A DNA stretch of 33,400 nucleotides, taken from an uncultured Ruminococcus sp. (GTDB lineage Bacteria > Bacillota > Clostridia > Oscillospirales > Ruminococcaceae). Below are positions 1 through 8,719 of this stretch, piece by piece. Each line of letters opens with the position of its first letter. The first letter of the stretch is position 1. A program made the translations under genes and the position numbers. The DNA lies in the NCBI GenBank assembly GCA_947173865.1, contig CAMWGS010000001.1:1-33400 (forward strand), in the 5' to 3' direction. A model generated the notes under the pieces. It was not told the origin of the DNA. It saw nothing but the letters and a program-made list of their open reading frames with translations, and searched no databases.

Positions 1-954
1 TTTCAGCAGAATACAAATAATCAGCCCTTTTTTGATTATAATAACACAAACAATAATAATTATCAGCAGAATTCCTATCAGCCTCAGCAGAATATCTATC
101 CGCAACAACCACCTCCGCAACTTCAGCCGGACTATAACAGACAATATGCAAACCCACCGAAAAAGAAAACGTCGACAGGAATGTATATAATGCTTATAGC
201 CGTAATAGTTTTCTTTGCTGTTATAATCGTGGCAATGTCCACAATCATGAAAGCAATGGTAAACAAAAAGAACAATGACAACTACAATTCAAGAGGAAAT
301 ACGACGCTTTCCGACAGTGCTGAAAATGATGAAGATTCAGAAAACGAAACGGAAGCTTCCGAAGAAACACCGAATACAACAATGCCCGTTGTGGCTGAAG
401 AAGTAACGGAAGTAACTGCACCTGCTATTGAAACAGAACCTGAAATAGTAACTGTGACAGTAATTGTTGAAGTTCCTGTCGAGCCTGAGCCTGAACACTA
501 TGACCCGCCTGTAAAGAATCAGACATATGTTTATGATACGGGATTCTATGGATATATTACAACTCAGAAAGACCCACTGAATGTACGTTCCGAACCTTCA
601 AAAAATTCAAAGGTTCTTACATCAATACCAAAGGGTGAATATGTTTATGTATACAATACAAGTGAATACGGCTGGTATTACACTACATATAACGGCAATT
701 CAGGATATATAAGTGCCGACTATGTAACCGCCGGTCAGTCTCCCGTTTATGATTCTTATACACCGTCAACGGCTGTTGTTGCAACAAAACAAGACGTTCT
801 AAATCTTCGTAAATCAGCATCAACAAACGGTACTATCATAACAGGTATACCAAAAGGAAGTACCGTAACCATAATTGAATACGGCTATGACTGGTGTTAT
901 GTTTCATGGGTCGGATATACAGGATATGTAAGCACAGATTATCTTACATTCTGA
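1..954 (+). CDS. Membrane-anchored SH3b-domain surface protein (5' end outside window)
   Basis: The frame is open from the first base of the window, so the gene starts upstream; the ATG at 181 lies inside it. The visible 317 residues begin with about 55 residues rich in Gln, Asn, Pro and Tyr, then a KKK stretch and one hydrophobic segment (about residues 61-87). Next comes an acidic, Thr/Glu/Pro-rich linker, then two bacterial SH3 (SH3b) repeats, each with the LNVRSEPS/LNLRKSAS signature and a GYxSxDY(V/L) ending. This suggests a protein with a cytoplasmic N-terminus and extracellular SH3b domains, which in other bacteria bind peptidoglycan. No catalytic domain is visible. The topology and wall-binding role are inferred; the SH3b assignment is from clear motifs. 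GH94 follows 43 bases later on the same strand. Confidence 0.85.
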   Translation, partial: FQQNTNNQPFFDYNNTNNNNYQQNSYQPQQNIYPQQPPPQLQPDYNRQYANPPKKKTSTGMYIMLIAVIVFFAVIIVAMSTIMKAMVNKKNNDNYNSRGNTTLSDSAENDEDSENETEASEETPNTTMPVVAEEVTEVTAPAIETEPEIVTVTVIVEVPVEPEPEHYDPPVKNQTYVYDTGFYGYITTQKDPLNVRSEPSKNSKVLTSIPKGEYVYVYNTSEYGWYYTTYNGNSGYISADYVTAGQSPVYDSYTPSTAVVATKQDVLNLRKSASTNGTIITGIPKGSTVTIIEYGYDWCYVSWVGYTGYVSTDYLTF

Positions 955-997
955 TAAATAAAAATTATGCCGTAAACGGCAGAAAAGGAGAAAAAAT

Positions 998-3379
998 ATG
1001 CAGTACGGACATTTTGACCTTGAAAACAAGGAGTACGTAATCACCAACCCCGCAACCCCGACATCGTGGGCGAACTATCTCGGAGACCCCGAATACGGTG
1101 CAATGATATCAAACAACGCAGCAGGCTACAGCTTCGTGAAATCGGGAGCAAACGGCAGAATAACCCGTTTCCGCTTCAATTCGGAAATGGCACTTCCGGG
1201 ACGTTATATCTATATACGTGACAACGAAACAAGCGACTACTGGTCGGCATCATGGCAGCCTGTGGGAAAACCGCTTGACAAGTACAAGTCCGAGTGCCGA
1301 CACGGTACGGCGTATACGGTTATTTCGGCAGAATACGCAGAAATAAAGTCGGAAGTAACATATTATGTTCCGTATGGAAAGACATACGAAGCATGGCGTG
1401 CAAAAATCACGAACAACAGTGAAAGTGACAGAAATCTTTCTGCTTTCGGTTTTGTTGAGTTCACAAACGAGGACAACTATGAACAGGACCAGGTAAATTT
1501 ACAGTACTCGTTGTTTATCTCAAAGACGGAATTCAAGGACAACAAAATTTTACAGACCATCAGCGGAAACAGTGAAAAAGACCGCAGAAACAGATTTTTC
1601 GGCATGGTCGGTGCGGACATTACAGCGTCATGCGGTAATCTGTCGGACTTCATAGGCAGTTACAGAACTTATTCAAATCCGATTGCCGTTGAAACGGGAA
1701 AGTGCAGTAATGTCATGAACTACAATTCAAATTCATGCGGTGCGTTGCAGTCCGATATTACGCTTAAATCGGGCGAAACTGTTGAACTTGTCTACATTCT
1801 TGGACAGCGTGACAACGAACAGGCTGACGAAATTCTGAACGAATACAAAACTTCCGGCAAGGTTGATGCTGACATTGCCGAACTTAAAAATTACTGGCAC
1901 GGGCAGCTTTCAAATTTCAGGGTTGAAACACCGTCGGCAGAGTTCAACAACATGATTAACGTATGGAACGCTTACCAGTGTTTCATTACCTTCATATGGT
2001 CGAGAGCTGCTTCTTTCGTTTACTGCGGACTCAGAAACGGCTACGGCTACCGTGACACAGTTCAGGACATTCAGGGTATTATTCATCTTGACCCCGAATT
2101 AGCGTGTGAAAAAATCCGTTTCATGCTGTCTGCACAGGTTGACAACGGCGGAGGACTTCCGCTTGTAAAATTCACCCACAATGCAGGTCACGAAAATACT
2201 CCCGACGACCCCGAATATGTCAAGGAAACAGGTCACCCTTCATACCGTGCGGACGACGCATTGTGGCTTTTCCCGACTATCGTCAAATATCTCGGTGAAT
2301 CGGGCAACGAAAAATTCCTTGACGAAGTAATTGTCTATGCAAACGGCGGTGAAGATACCGTTTACAACCACCTCAAGAAAGCTATTGAATTCTCAATGAA
2401 TCATCTCGGCGACCACGATATGCCCGCAGGTCTGCACGCCGACTGGAATGACTGTCTCCGTCTCGGTGCAAAAGGTGAATCAACTTTTGTTGCGTTCCAG
2501 CTCTACTACGCAATGAGCGTTATCAGTGACATGGCAAAGTCAAAAAATGATACAGACTATATCAATTATATTGACGACGTTCAGAAAAAACTTGCTTCAA
2601 CTCTTGAAAAGTGCTGGGACGATGACCGCTTTATTCGTGGAATCCGTGAGGACGGTGTACTTGTCGGTGCAAAGAAAGACCCCGAAGCTAATATGTGGCT
2701 GAATCCACAGTCATGGAGTGTAATTTCAAAGTTTGCCAACGCAGAACAGTCCGAAAAGGCAATGAACAGCGTTCACGAAATTCTCAATACTCCTTATGGT
2801 GCGAAACTTCTTGACCCTCCGTACAAAAAGCACTATTTCGACGGTGCTCTGATGCATATTTTCAACGACGATACCAAAGAAAACGGCGGTATATTCTCAC
2901 AGTCTCAGGGCTGGCTTATTCTCGCAGAATCACTTCTCGGTCACGGAAACCGTGCCTTTGAATATTTCATGGAAAGTTCGCCTGCCGCAATGAACGACAA
3001 GGCAGAAATTCGTGTAATGGAACCTTATGTTCACGGACAGTTCACCGAATCAAGAGCTTCCGCCTATGAAGGTCGTTCCCACGTTCACTGGCTCACGGGT
3101 ACTGCGTCAACTGTTATGGTCGGCTGTGTTGAGGGTATATGCGGTATGCGTCCCGACATGAAAGGTCTGGAAATTTCCCCGTCAATACCGTCAGAATGGG
3201 ACGGCTTTAAGATTGAAAAGAATTTCAGAGGCAAAAAACTTAACATTTCCGTCGACAACTCCGCACACGTTGAATCGGGTGTGAAGGAAATCGTCCTCAA
3301 CGGTGAAAAACTCGACAGTAATTATATTTCTGCCGACAAACTCTCAGATGTAAACGAAATAACTGTTATTTTAGGCTGA
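998..3379 (+). CDS. GH94 disaccharide phosphorylase (cellobiose/chitobiose phosphorylase-like)
   Basis: 793 residues, the usual size for cellobiose or N,N'-diacetylchitobiose phosphorylases (about 800). These inverting enzymes split a beta-linked disaccharide with phosphate to give a sugar 1-phosphate and a free sugar. Family marks are the N-terminal YGHFDxxNKEYVI and GYSF segments, GYRDTVQD in the (alpha/alpha)6 barrel, ADWNDCLR at residues 481-488 containing the general-acid Asp, and HWLTGTAS from residue 697 in the phosphate site. There is no signal peptide, so it acts in the cytoplasm. The start has a clear AAAGGAG site. The N-terminal GRYIYIRDNETSDYWSASWQPV-type region resembles the chitobiose-phosphorylase branch more than classical cellobiose phosphorylases, but the substrate cannot be fixed from sequence. 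Codons often end in C (AAC, GAC, TAC), unlike neighbouring genes, which may mean high expression. A terminator follows directly. Confidence 0.9.
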   Translation: MQYGHFDLENKEYVITNPATPTSWANYLGDPEYGAMISNNAAGYSFVKSGANGRITRFRFNSEMALPGRYIYIRDNETSDYWSASWQPVGKPLDKYKSECRHGTAYTVISAEYAEIKSEVTYYVPYGKTYEAWRAKITNNSESDRNLSAFGFVEFTNEDNYEQDQVNLQYSLFISKTEFKDNKILQTISGNSEKDRRNRFFGMVGADITASCGNLSDFIGSYRTYSNPIAVETGKCSNVMNYNSNSCGALQSDITLKSGETVELVYILGQRDNEQADEILNEYKTSGKVDADIAELKNYWHGQLSNFRVETPSAEFNNMINVWNAYQCFITFIWSRAASFVYCGLRNGYGYRDTVQDIQGIIHLDPELACEKIRFMLSAQVDNGGGLPLVKFTHNAGHENTPDDPEYVKETGHPSYRADDALWLFPTIVKYLGESGNEKFLDEVIVYANGGEDTVYNHLKKAIEFSMNHLGDHDMPAGLHADWNDCLRLGAKGESTFVAFQLYYAMSVISDMAKSKNDTDYINYIDDVQKKLASTLEKCWDDDRFIRGIREDGVLVGAKKDPEANMWLNPQSWSVISKFANAEQSEKAMNSVHEILNTPYGAKLLDPPYKKHYFDGALMHIFNDDTKENGGIFSQSQGWLILAESLLGHGNRAFEYFMESSPAAMNDKAEIRVMEPYVHGQFTESRASAYEGRSHVHWLTGTASTVMVGCVEGICGMRPDMKGLEISPSIPSEWDGFKIEKNFRGKKLNISVDNSAHVESGVKEIVLNGEKLDSNYISADKLSDVNEITVILG

Positions 3380-3385
3380 TAAAAA

Positions 3386-3419
3386 AACTGCTGTACAATC
3401 AGATGACTGTACAGCAGTT
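3386..3419. terminator. Two-way intrinsic terminator between convergent genes
   Basis: Perfect 12-bp stem (3386-3397 with 3408-3419) around a 10-base loop, with a T-run at 3421-3426 on the plus side and an A-run at 3380-3385 that is a T-run on the minus strand. It sits between the GH94 gene (plus) and the 94-aa gene (minus), so it can end transcription from both sides. Confidence 0.93.
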
Positions 3420-3424
3420 ATTTT

Positions 3425-3709
3425 TTATTTTTTCAGAGCTTTTTCAAGCCATACTCTCGCAATGTCGAGTGCTTCGTAAAGTCCGCACTCACACTCCGTA
3501 TTTTTTACGCAGGCTTTCAGAGGGTCTAAGGTCAGGTCAGTGGACATCTGAACGACTCTTACTTTGCTTGCAACATCAGTGTCACCAATTTTTTTTGTTG
3601 CAAGAATCTGAATCATAATTACATACTGGTCGGACATATAACCGTAATAAATAGTGTTTTTGCTTCTCACAAGCGGATAGCTTTTATAGGTGTAAAATTT
3701 TTCGTTCAT
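3425..3709 (-). CDS. Conserved-looking small protein of unknown function (94 aa)
   Basis: I do not recognise a named family. The product is soluble, with no signal peptide or membrane segment. It has a basic, Tyr-rich N-terminal half (YKSYPLVRSKNTIYYGYMSD) and an amphipathic C-terminal helix ending in ALKK; one CECGLY segment is notable. The start has an excellent AAAGGAGG site 7 bases upstream. It lies 26 bases after the DUF4340 gene and just before the two-way terminator, so it is probably the last gene of the ABC/Gld-like operon. That it is a real gene is supported by the ribosome binding site, the tight spacing and the terminator; its role is unknown. Confidence 0.75.
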   Translation of the reverse strand: MNEKFYTYKSYPLVRSKNTIYYGYMSDQYVIMIQILATKKIGDTDVASKVRVVQMSTDLTLDPLKACVKNTECECGLYEALDIARVWLEKALKK

Positions 3710-3735
3710 TGAATATCCTCCTTTATTGTTGTGTA

Positions 3736-5262
3736 TTATTTCCAGGTTGTGATATAATCCTCCCCTGTCTCAATTCGTCTGATGTTTTCAAGAAGAGTGT
3801 CAACATATGATTTTGCACAGAAATACTTGCTTTCACCGTCAACCGCAATAAGTGCGGTAAGGTTTGAATATTCGTAGAACTCAAACTTAGTTTTCTTTTT
3901 GGTGTAGGAGTCACTGTATTCAACGGTTACAACAGGCTCACCGTCAGGAATATCTTCACCGAGTGCAAATTCTTCTGCTGCTGCGTTTATAAGGAAACCA
4001 TAGAACTGTCTGTAGCGTTCACTGTCAAAAGCGGCATCATTCCTTGTGACATTGAAATCTGTAGCTTTGGTATTTTCCGCATTTTCGTATTTAGGTTCAA
4101 TTACAAATTTTTCAGAAGTTCCGTCACTGCAATTTACGGTAAGGTCTGTTATGTTCCATACATAAGAACCTATCATTATTCTTGACGTTATGTCAATCGG
4201 AAGAACAGTACTCCATTTAGCGTTTTCGGTATCGACGATATAAATTATATTGCTGTCCTCAAACATTACATAACAACACTTTTTATTATTGTCATCTGTA
4301 AACGGTTCACTCATAAGAAGTACATATTTATTTCCGTCGTCGCAGTCCATAGTTACAGTGCAGAAAGGGTCTTTAAGACCTGCTTCCGCAATATCGGAGT
4401 CCTTACAGTGAACGGAATATATCCCCTCAGCCTGTAACCCAAACATACCGTTTGTAATATCTTCCGAACGCTCAACAGTAAGATAAGCGTCAGTAGGTTC
4501 AACCATTACATGAGTTGCGGAAGTACCGCCCGAATACTTGCCGTCGTCACTGTTCTTGTCGTATTCAAGAAGAATATCATAGTCAATATCTTCACGCTCA
4601 ATTTTCAGACTGTTGATTTTCGGATAACTTTCCTCAGGGGGTTCTTCCAGAATGACCATATCCACAAAATCGGTAAGAACCTTACTGTAGTTTGAGATAT
4701 ATGAAGTAGCAACGGTATATACAGTATTTTCACCGTCAATCATAACATATGTTTCGGAGTTGGCAGGAGCTTTGTCGCCCACTCTGAACTTTTTTATAGT
4801 TCCCGTCTGAAATTTGACCTCAACTTCTGCCTGTGGATTATCCAGACCAAATTTTGCAGGATTTTCACAGTTTTCGTCAACAACAGAACCTGATGTCATA
4901 TGCACCGCATTGTTTGCAAGAGTGCTTATAAGAGCGGTATTTAGCGGAATATCCTTGTAACCGTCAAGTGTATAGGTTGCGGCTGATTCATCTGTAGGGG
5001 CTTTGTCCATTACCACATGAAGCGTTTCCTCAATATTTTTTACTGTCACTTCCTTTACAAGTCCTTCCGCTTCTCCGGCTTTTTCGTCCTGAATGAGAAA
5101 AATTCCCGCACCTTCCGCTACAGACGATTCTTCCAACGATGAAACGACACTTTCTTCACTTTCCTTGTCTTTCGGTTCGATAAGCATGAGAGCGGTAAGA
5201 CCTCCGCCGAGAACAATAACCGCCGCACACAGTCCTATAATACTTTTAGCAGTCTTGTTCAT
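3736..5262 (-). CDS. DUF4340-type membrane-anchored extracytoplasmic protein
   Basis: 508 residues. One N-terminal hydrophobic segment (about residues 7-27) is followed by an acidic Ser/Glu linker and a long extracytoplasmic region of beta-rich repeats (e.g. TYTLDGYKDIPLNTALISTL, FRVGDKAPANSETYVMIDGE) typical of DUF4340. DUF4340 proteins commonly follow GldG-like genes and are thought to act with them; the biochemical role is unknown. The start is the ATG at 5262, which has AAGGAG 9 bases upstream; a longer frame to 5289 lacks this. The start overlaps the stop of the GldG-like gene by four bases (ATGA), so the two are probably translationally coupled. Confidence 0.82.
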   Translation of the reverse strand: MNKTAKSIIGLCAAVIVLGGGLTALMLIEPKDKESEESVVSSLEESSVAEGAGIFLIQDEKAGEAEGLVKEVTVKNIEETLHVVMDKAPTDESAATYTLDGYKDIPLNTALISTLANNAVHMTSGSVVDENCENPAKFGLDNPQAEVEVKFQTGTIKKFRVGDKAPANSETYVMIDGENTVYTVATSYISNYSKVLTDFVDMVILEEPPEESYPKINSLKIEREDIDYDILLEYDKNSDDGKYSGGTSATHVMVEPTDAYLTVERSEDITNGMFGLQAEGIYSVHCKDSDIAEAGLKDPFCTVTMDCDDGNKYVLLMSEPFTDDNNKKCCYVMFEDSNIIYIVDTENAKWSTVLPIDITSRIMIGSYVWNITDLTVNCSDGTSEKFVIEPKYENAENTKATDFNVTRNDAAFDSERYRQFYGFLINAAAEEFALGEDIPDGEPVVTVEYSDSYTKKKTKFEFYEYSNLTALIAVDGESKYFCAKSYVDTLLENIRRIETGEDYITTWK

Positions 5263-6836
5263 CGGTTCTTTCTCCTTACAAATACACATACTCCTATAAC
5301 AGCAACAACAGCAGGAATTACATAGATTGCAAATACCTTTATTACATTCATTTCATGTGCTGTCGGAGCAATAAGAGCCTGCTGGAGTGCCTTTTCGGGA
5401 ATAACGGCTGAGGCTTCCTTTCCTGTCATTGTGTTAAGCATACCAATAATAACATTTGCGTTGTTGAAAGTGTTTGTCTGATTAAGAATTGTACTGTCCA
5501 GACTAAAAGAACTTCCCAGTACAAGCATATGGCTTGTGTAGGTATCAAGACCTATGCTTGTCTCTTTCTTGGATATGACAGCAACATCTCTTGCACCTGT
5601 TTCCGTATTGTTCTGGTCATATGATGTATCCATTGATTTGAGAACAGAAGTTGCCACACTGTCATTATTCTTTGTAAGAATAGAAAGCTTCTTTGAAGCG
5701 GGTGCAACTATAGGAAGCGTTTCATTAGGGAGACTGCCCACTGAATCACTATCGCTTATTTCAAGCTTGATATTGAGGTTTCTCAAATCAGATATATTAA
5801 TCCAGTTTGTATCATCAAGTATAATATCCTCCTCAACCTGAATACTCCAGTCTGCGAGGAACTCCGAAATATTCGGCAGGTCTGCTACATAGAGGTTAGG
5901 AATATAGAGCATATTACGCTGATAGTTTCCGTCGTTATAGAGGAAATCACCAAGTTTGCCGATAATGTCCGCACTGAAATCAACGGACGGCATCGGTACT
6001 ACAACAAAGTCATAGTCATCGGGATTCAGTTCGTCCGACACAATGTCAATTTCCGTACAGTCATAGCCGTTCTTGCCGAGAAATTCCATAATCTGAGATG
6101 TTGCGGACTCATAGCCCTGTCCTGATACTGAAGCACCGTTCATCATGGAAACGACTGCCGTCTTTATCGGATTTGAATCGGTAACATTGAGAATTGCAGA
6201 TGTGAAAGTACTTTCACCCACGAAATTCATAGTAACTGAAGTCTGAGTACTTGTATTTGCAGGCTGAATCATACCTATAATTTCTTCCTGACTGATAACC
6301 TTTACCCTGCCGTTATTTTCGTCACCTGAAAATACAATTATACTTCCCTCAGGAATGTCATTGTTGTAGTAATCCCTGTATTTTGCGATAATATCGGGGT
6401 CTTTGTTCATGTCAATATACTGAACCTTGATACTGCCCTCACCCTGTTTTGCGTACATTTCATAGTTTTCAAGAATAGACGGTATCATTTCATAAGGTGT
6501 TTCAACGTTTATTCCGTAATATGCGGCGTACATCTGCTGGTAGTAAGCCCCAATAGAAGCAAAATCGCTCTTAGGGAAAGTCACGGTAATTTCAACATCG
6601 CCCTTGAGACTCTTTATTGCATCAACAGATTCGTCACTGAGTTCGTATCTGTTATCAGCCGTGAGGTCAATTTTAATCGGCGAACGCTTTGAAATCATAC
6701 TGCAAATAAGGTTGACTATTATAACAAGCACAATAACAAGTACTATCACAACTACGGACATTGAACCATATTTGAATTTTTTTAAATTTTTCTTTGGTTT
6801 GGTTTCTGTTGTTTTTGAAACTTCTTTATTACTCAT
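5259..6836 (-). CDS. GldG-like ABC-transporter auxiliary protein
   Basis: 525 residues. A short Lys-rich cytoplasmic N-terminus leads into one membrane helix (about 26-48) and then a large extracytoplasmic region starting with KIDLTADNRYELSDESVDAIKSL, the typical opening of GldG/ABC_transp_aux proteins. A second helix lies near the C-terminus (about 495-520), closing with VRRKNR. This topology, two helices enclosing a large outer domain, is that of GldG in Bacteroidetes, where GldA, GldF and GldG form an ABC transporter needed for gliding. Here it sits between an ABC-2 permease and a DUF4340 gene, the usual arrangement in non-gliding Firmicutes. Substrate and role are not known. AGAGG precedes the ATG. 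Confidence 0.85.
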   Translation of the reverse strand: MSNKEVSKTTETKPKKNLKKFKYGSMSVVVIVLVIVLVIIVNLICSMISKRSPIKIDLTADNRYELSDESVDAIKSLKGDVEITVTFPKSDFASIGAYYQQMYAAYYGINVETPYEMIPSILENYEMYAKQGEGSIKVQYIDMNKDPDIIAKYRDYYNNDIPEGSIIVFSGDENNGRVKVISQEEIIGMIQPANTSTQTSVTMNFVGESTFTSAILNVTDSNPIKTAVVSMMNGASVSGQGYESATSQIMEFLGKNGYDCTEIDIVSDELNPDDYDFVVVPMPSVDFSADIIGKLGDFLYNDGNYQRNMLYIPNLYVADLPNISEFLADWSIQVEEDIILDDTNWINISDLRNLNIKLEISDSDSVGSLPNETLPIVAPASKKLSILTKNNDSVATSVLKSMDTSYDQNNTETGARDVAVISKKETSIGLDTYTSHMLVLGSSFSLDSTILNQTNTFNNANVIIGMLNTMTGKEASAVIPEKALQQALIAPTAHEMNVIKVFAIYVIPAVVAVIGVCVFVRRKNR

Positions 6837-6862
6837 CTGAAAATACCTCTCTTTCCGTATTA

Positions 6863-7567
6863 TTATCCCCAGCGTCTCTTGTCAAGAACTCTCACAGTGA
6901 AGAAATTAAAGATAAATGCGACACTAAGGAAAAATACAACACTCGGAAGACTGAAAATTCCCTGTGTGAATTCAATGTATCTTGAATAGAATGAAAGAGA
7001 AATAATCGCCTTGCTGATATACTCATTGGAGATATTGGAAGCAAAGGAGTCAAAAAGATAAAGTACAAAAAGTGCAAGCATACTTGCGACAGCGGAAGCC
7101 ATCTGATTTTCCGTAAGAGAAGAAATAAAAAGACCTACGGCAATGAACGCAGCACCAAGAAACAACATTGCAAAGTAGTTTCCGATAAGAGTCGGCCATA
7201 CAACATCACCGAGATATGCAAGTATTCCTGCATAGATAAACACTACGCTTTCCGCAATTATAAAAAGAGTGAGTGCGGCAAAGTACTTTCCAAGAACTAT
7301 GTCCCACAGTCCTACGGGAGCAGTAAGAAGCCCTTGGTCTGTCTTGTTTTTCTTTTCCTCACTGAGAAGTCTCATGGTGAGAATAGGTATAAGAAACAAT
7401 ACAATTATAAACATACTGCTGAAAAGCGGAGAAGTGTCAGTTCTGCCCGAACCTATTACCCCCGCATAAAAGAAGTATCCTGAAAGAAGATAGAATACTG
7501 AAAGAAACACATAAGCTACGCCCGATATGAAAAACGCATTCATTTCACGTCTGTAAATTGCACCCAT
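6863..7567 (-). CDS. ABC-2 type permease (GldF-like)
   Basis: 234 residues with about six hydrophobic segments and the ABC-2 permease pattern, including an early YRREMNAFF segment, LIPILTMRLLSEEKKNKTDQ after the second helix, and a final helix ending in RVLDKRRWG. The MRLLSEEKKxxTDQxLLTAP motif is characteristic of GldF-like permeases. The ATG overlaps the ATPase stop by one base (TAATG) and has a GGAGG site inside the upstream gene. It should form the membrane channel with the ATPase encoded just upstream. The substrate is unknown. Confidence 0.9.
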   Translation of the reverse strand: MGAIYRREMNAFFISGVAYVFLSVFYLLSGYFFYAGVIGSGRTDTSPLFSSMFIIVLFLIPILTMRLLSEEKKNKTDQGLLTAPVGLWDIVLGKYFAALTLFIIAESVVFIYAGILAYLGDVVWPTLIGNYFAMLFLGAAFIAVGLFISSLTENQMASAVASMLALFVLYLFDSFASNISNEYISKAIISLSFYSRYIEFTQGIFSLPSVVFFLSVAFIFNFFTVRVLDKRRWG

Positions 7568-8616
7568 TAGTTGTTACCTCCGTTTTCGTCATCTTCTGCC
7601 GTATCACTGCTTACGCTTTTAAGTTCTAAACGTACACGTGGTTTATCTTCACTGACCTTTACATCATTCTCACCCATAGTGATTTTAAGGAAGATATCCT
7701 CAAGAGTAAGGTCTGAAAGCTGTAACATAAGTATATTCCAGCCTTTCTGACGGCAAAGGTCGTTGAGAGAACGTCTTATATCAGTGTTTTCGTCTGCCTC
7801 AACGTCGTAATCATAAATGCCCTTTTCACGCTCCATGTCAGCACGGACATATTTTATGCCTCTGATTGATTTTATAGCTTTTACAATTTCGTCCTTGTCG
7901 GCGGAAGTCTTTGAAGTTCCTTCTATACGGACGGTCATCTTGTGTTCATTTGTGAGCTGTTTTGCGATTTCGTCAGCCGTACCGTCTGCGGCAACTTCGC
8001 CCTTGTTTATGATAATTATTCTGTCGCATACTGCCTGAATCTCAGGAAGAATATGTGATGAAAGTATAACAGTATGACGCTTGCCGAGTTTTTTTATGAG
8101 ACTTCTTATTTCAATAATCTGATTCGGGTCAAGTCCAACTGTCGGCTCATCAAGAATAAGTACAGGCGGATTATTTATAAGAGCCTGTGCAAGTCCCACT
8201 CGCTGACGGTAACCTTTTGAAAGGTTCTTTATTATACGTCCCTTTACATCTGTAATCTTGCATAAATCGCACACATCTTTGAGGTGTGCCTTTCTCGGAA
8301 GCTTGCACTTCTTCAAATCATACACAAAATTAAGATATGACTCAATTGTCATATCAATATAAAGTGGTGGAATCTCGGGCAGATAACCTATAAATGACTT
8401 TGCTTTTCTCGGGTCTTCAAATATGTCTGTTCCGTTGACAAGTATCTGTCCCGAAGTTGATGAAATATAACCCGTAAGCATATTCATAGTTGTCGACTTT
8501 CCTGCACCGTTAGGACCGAGAAAGCCGAGAATTTCACCCTGTTCCACTTTAAAGCTGATGTTTTTGACGGCTTGCTTGTCGCCGTATTTTTTACTAAGGT
8601 TCTTAACCTCTATCAT
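7567..8616 (-). CDS. ABC transporter ATPase (GldA-like)
   Basis: 349 residues. Walker A GPNGAGKS is at 34-41, signature LSKGYRQR from 132 (the variant seen in multidrug/gliding-type ABC-2 exporters), Walker B VLILDEP at 152-158, and an H-loop follows in LSSHIL. After about residue 215 there is a C-terminal domain of about 130 residues, ending in an acidic tail, that is not part of the nucleotide-binding core. The ATG has AGGGAGGG a few bases upstream. It is the first gene of a five-gene unit (ATPase, permease, GldG-like, DUF4340, 94-aa). It should energise transport across the membrane; what is moved is unknown. Confidence 0.93.
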   Translation of the reverse strand: MIEVKNLSKKYGDKQAVKNISFKVEQGEILGFLGPNGAGKSTTMNMLTGYISSTSGQILVNGTDIFEDPRKAKSFIGYLPEIPPLYIDMTIESYLNFVYDLKKCKLPRKAHLKDVCDLCKITDVKGRIIKNLSKGYRQRVGLAQALINNPPVLILDEPTVGLDPNQIIEIRSLIKKLGKRHTVILSSHILPEIQAVCDRIIIINKGEVAADGTADEIAKQLTNEHKMTVRIEGTSKTSADKDEIVKAIKSIRGIKYVRADMEREKGIYDYDVEADENTDIRRSLNDLCRQKGWNILMLQLSDLTLEDIFLKITMGENDVKVSEDKPRVRLELKSVSSDTAEDDENGGNN

Positions 8617-8719
8617 TAAATTCCCTCCCTGAAACAGTCCGTTGACGGCTGTTGATTTCAGACATTACAATGATATACTTTTTTTGTGATAATGCAGTGA
8701 AAGCACTGCGAATATTATA
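8617..8719 (-). other. Gap between ribF and the ABC operon with a small hairpin
   Basis: 103 bases. Just after the ribF stop there is a 6-bp hairpin (8694-8699 with 8704-8709, loop AAAG), not followed by a T-run on the minus strand, so it is at best a weak terminator. A poor promoter-like match (TTCACT, 18 bases, TATATC on the minus strand) lies downstream of it. The ABC operon may be read partly through from ribF. Confidence 0.35.

Noticed and set aside
968..981. TGCCGTAAACGGCA palindrome before the GH94 gene
   Set aside because: Very short and without other copies; could be an operator but nothing supports it.
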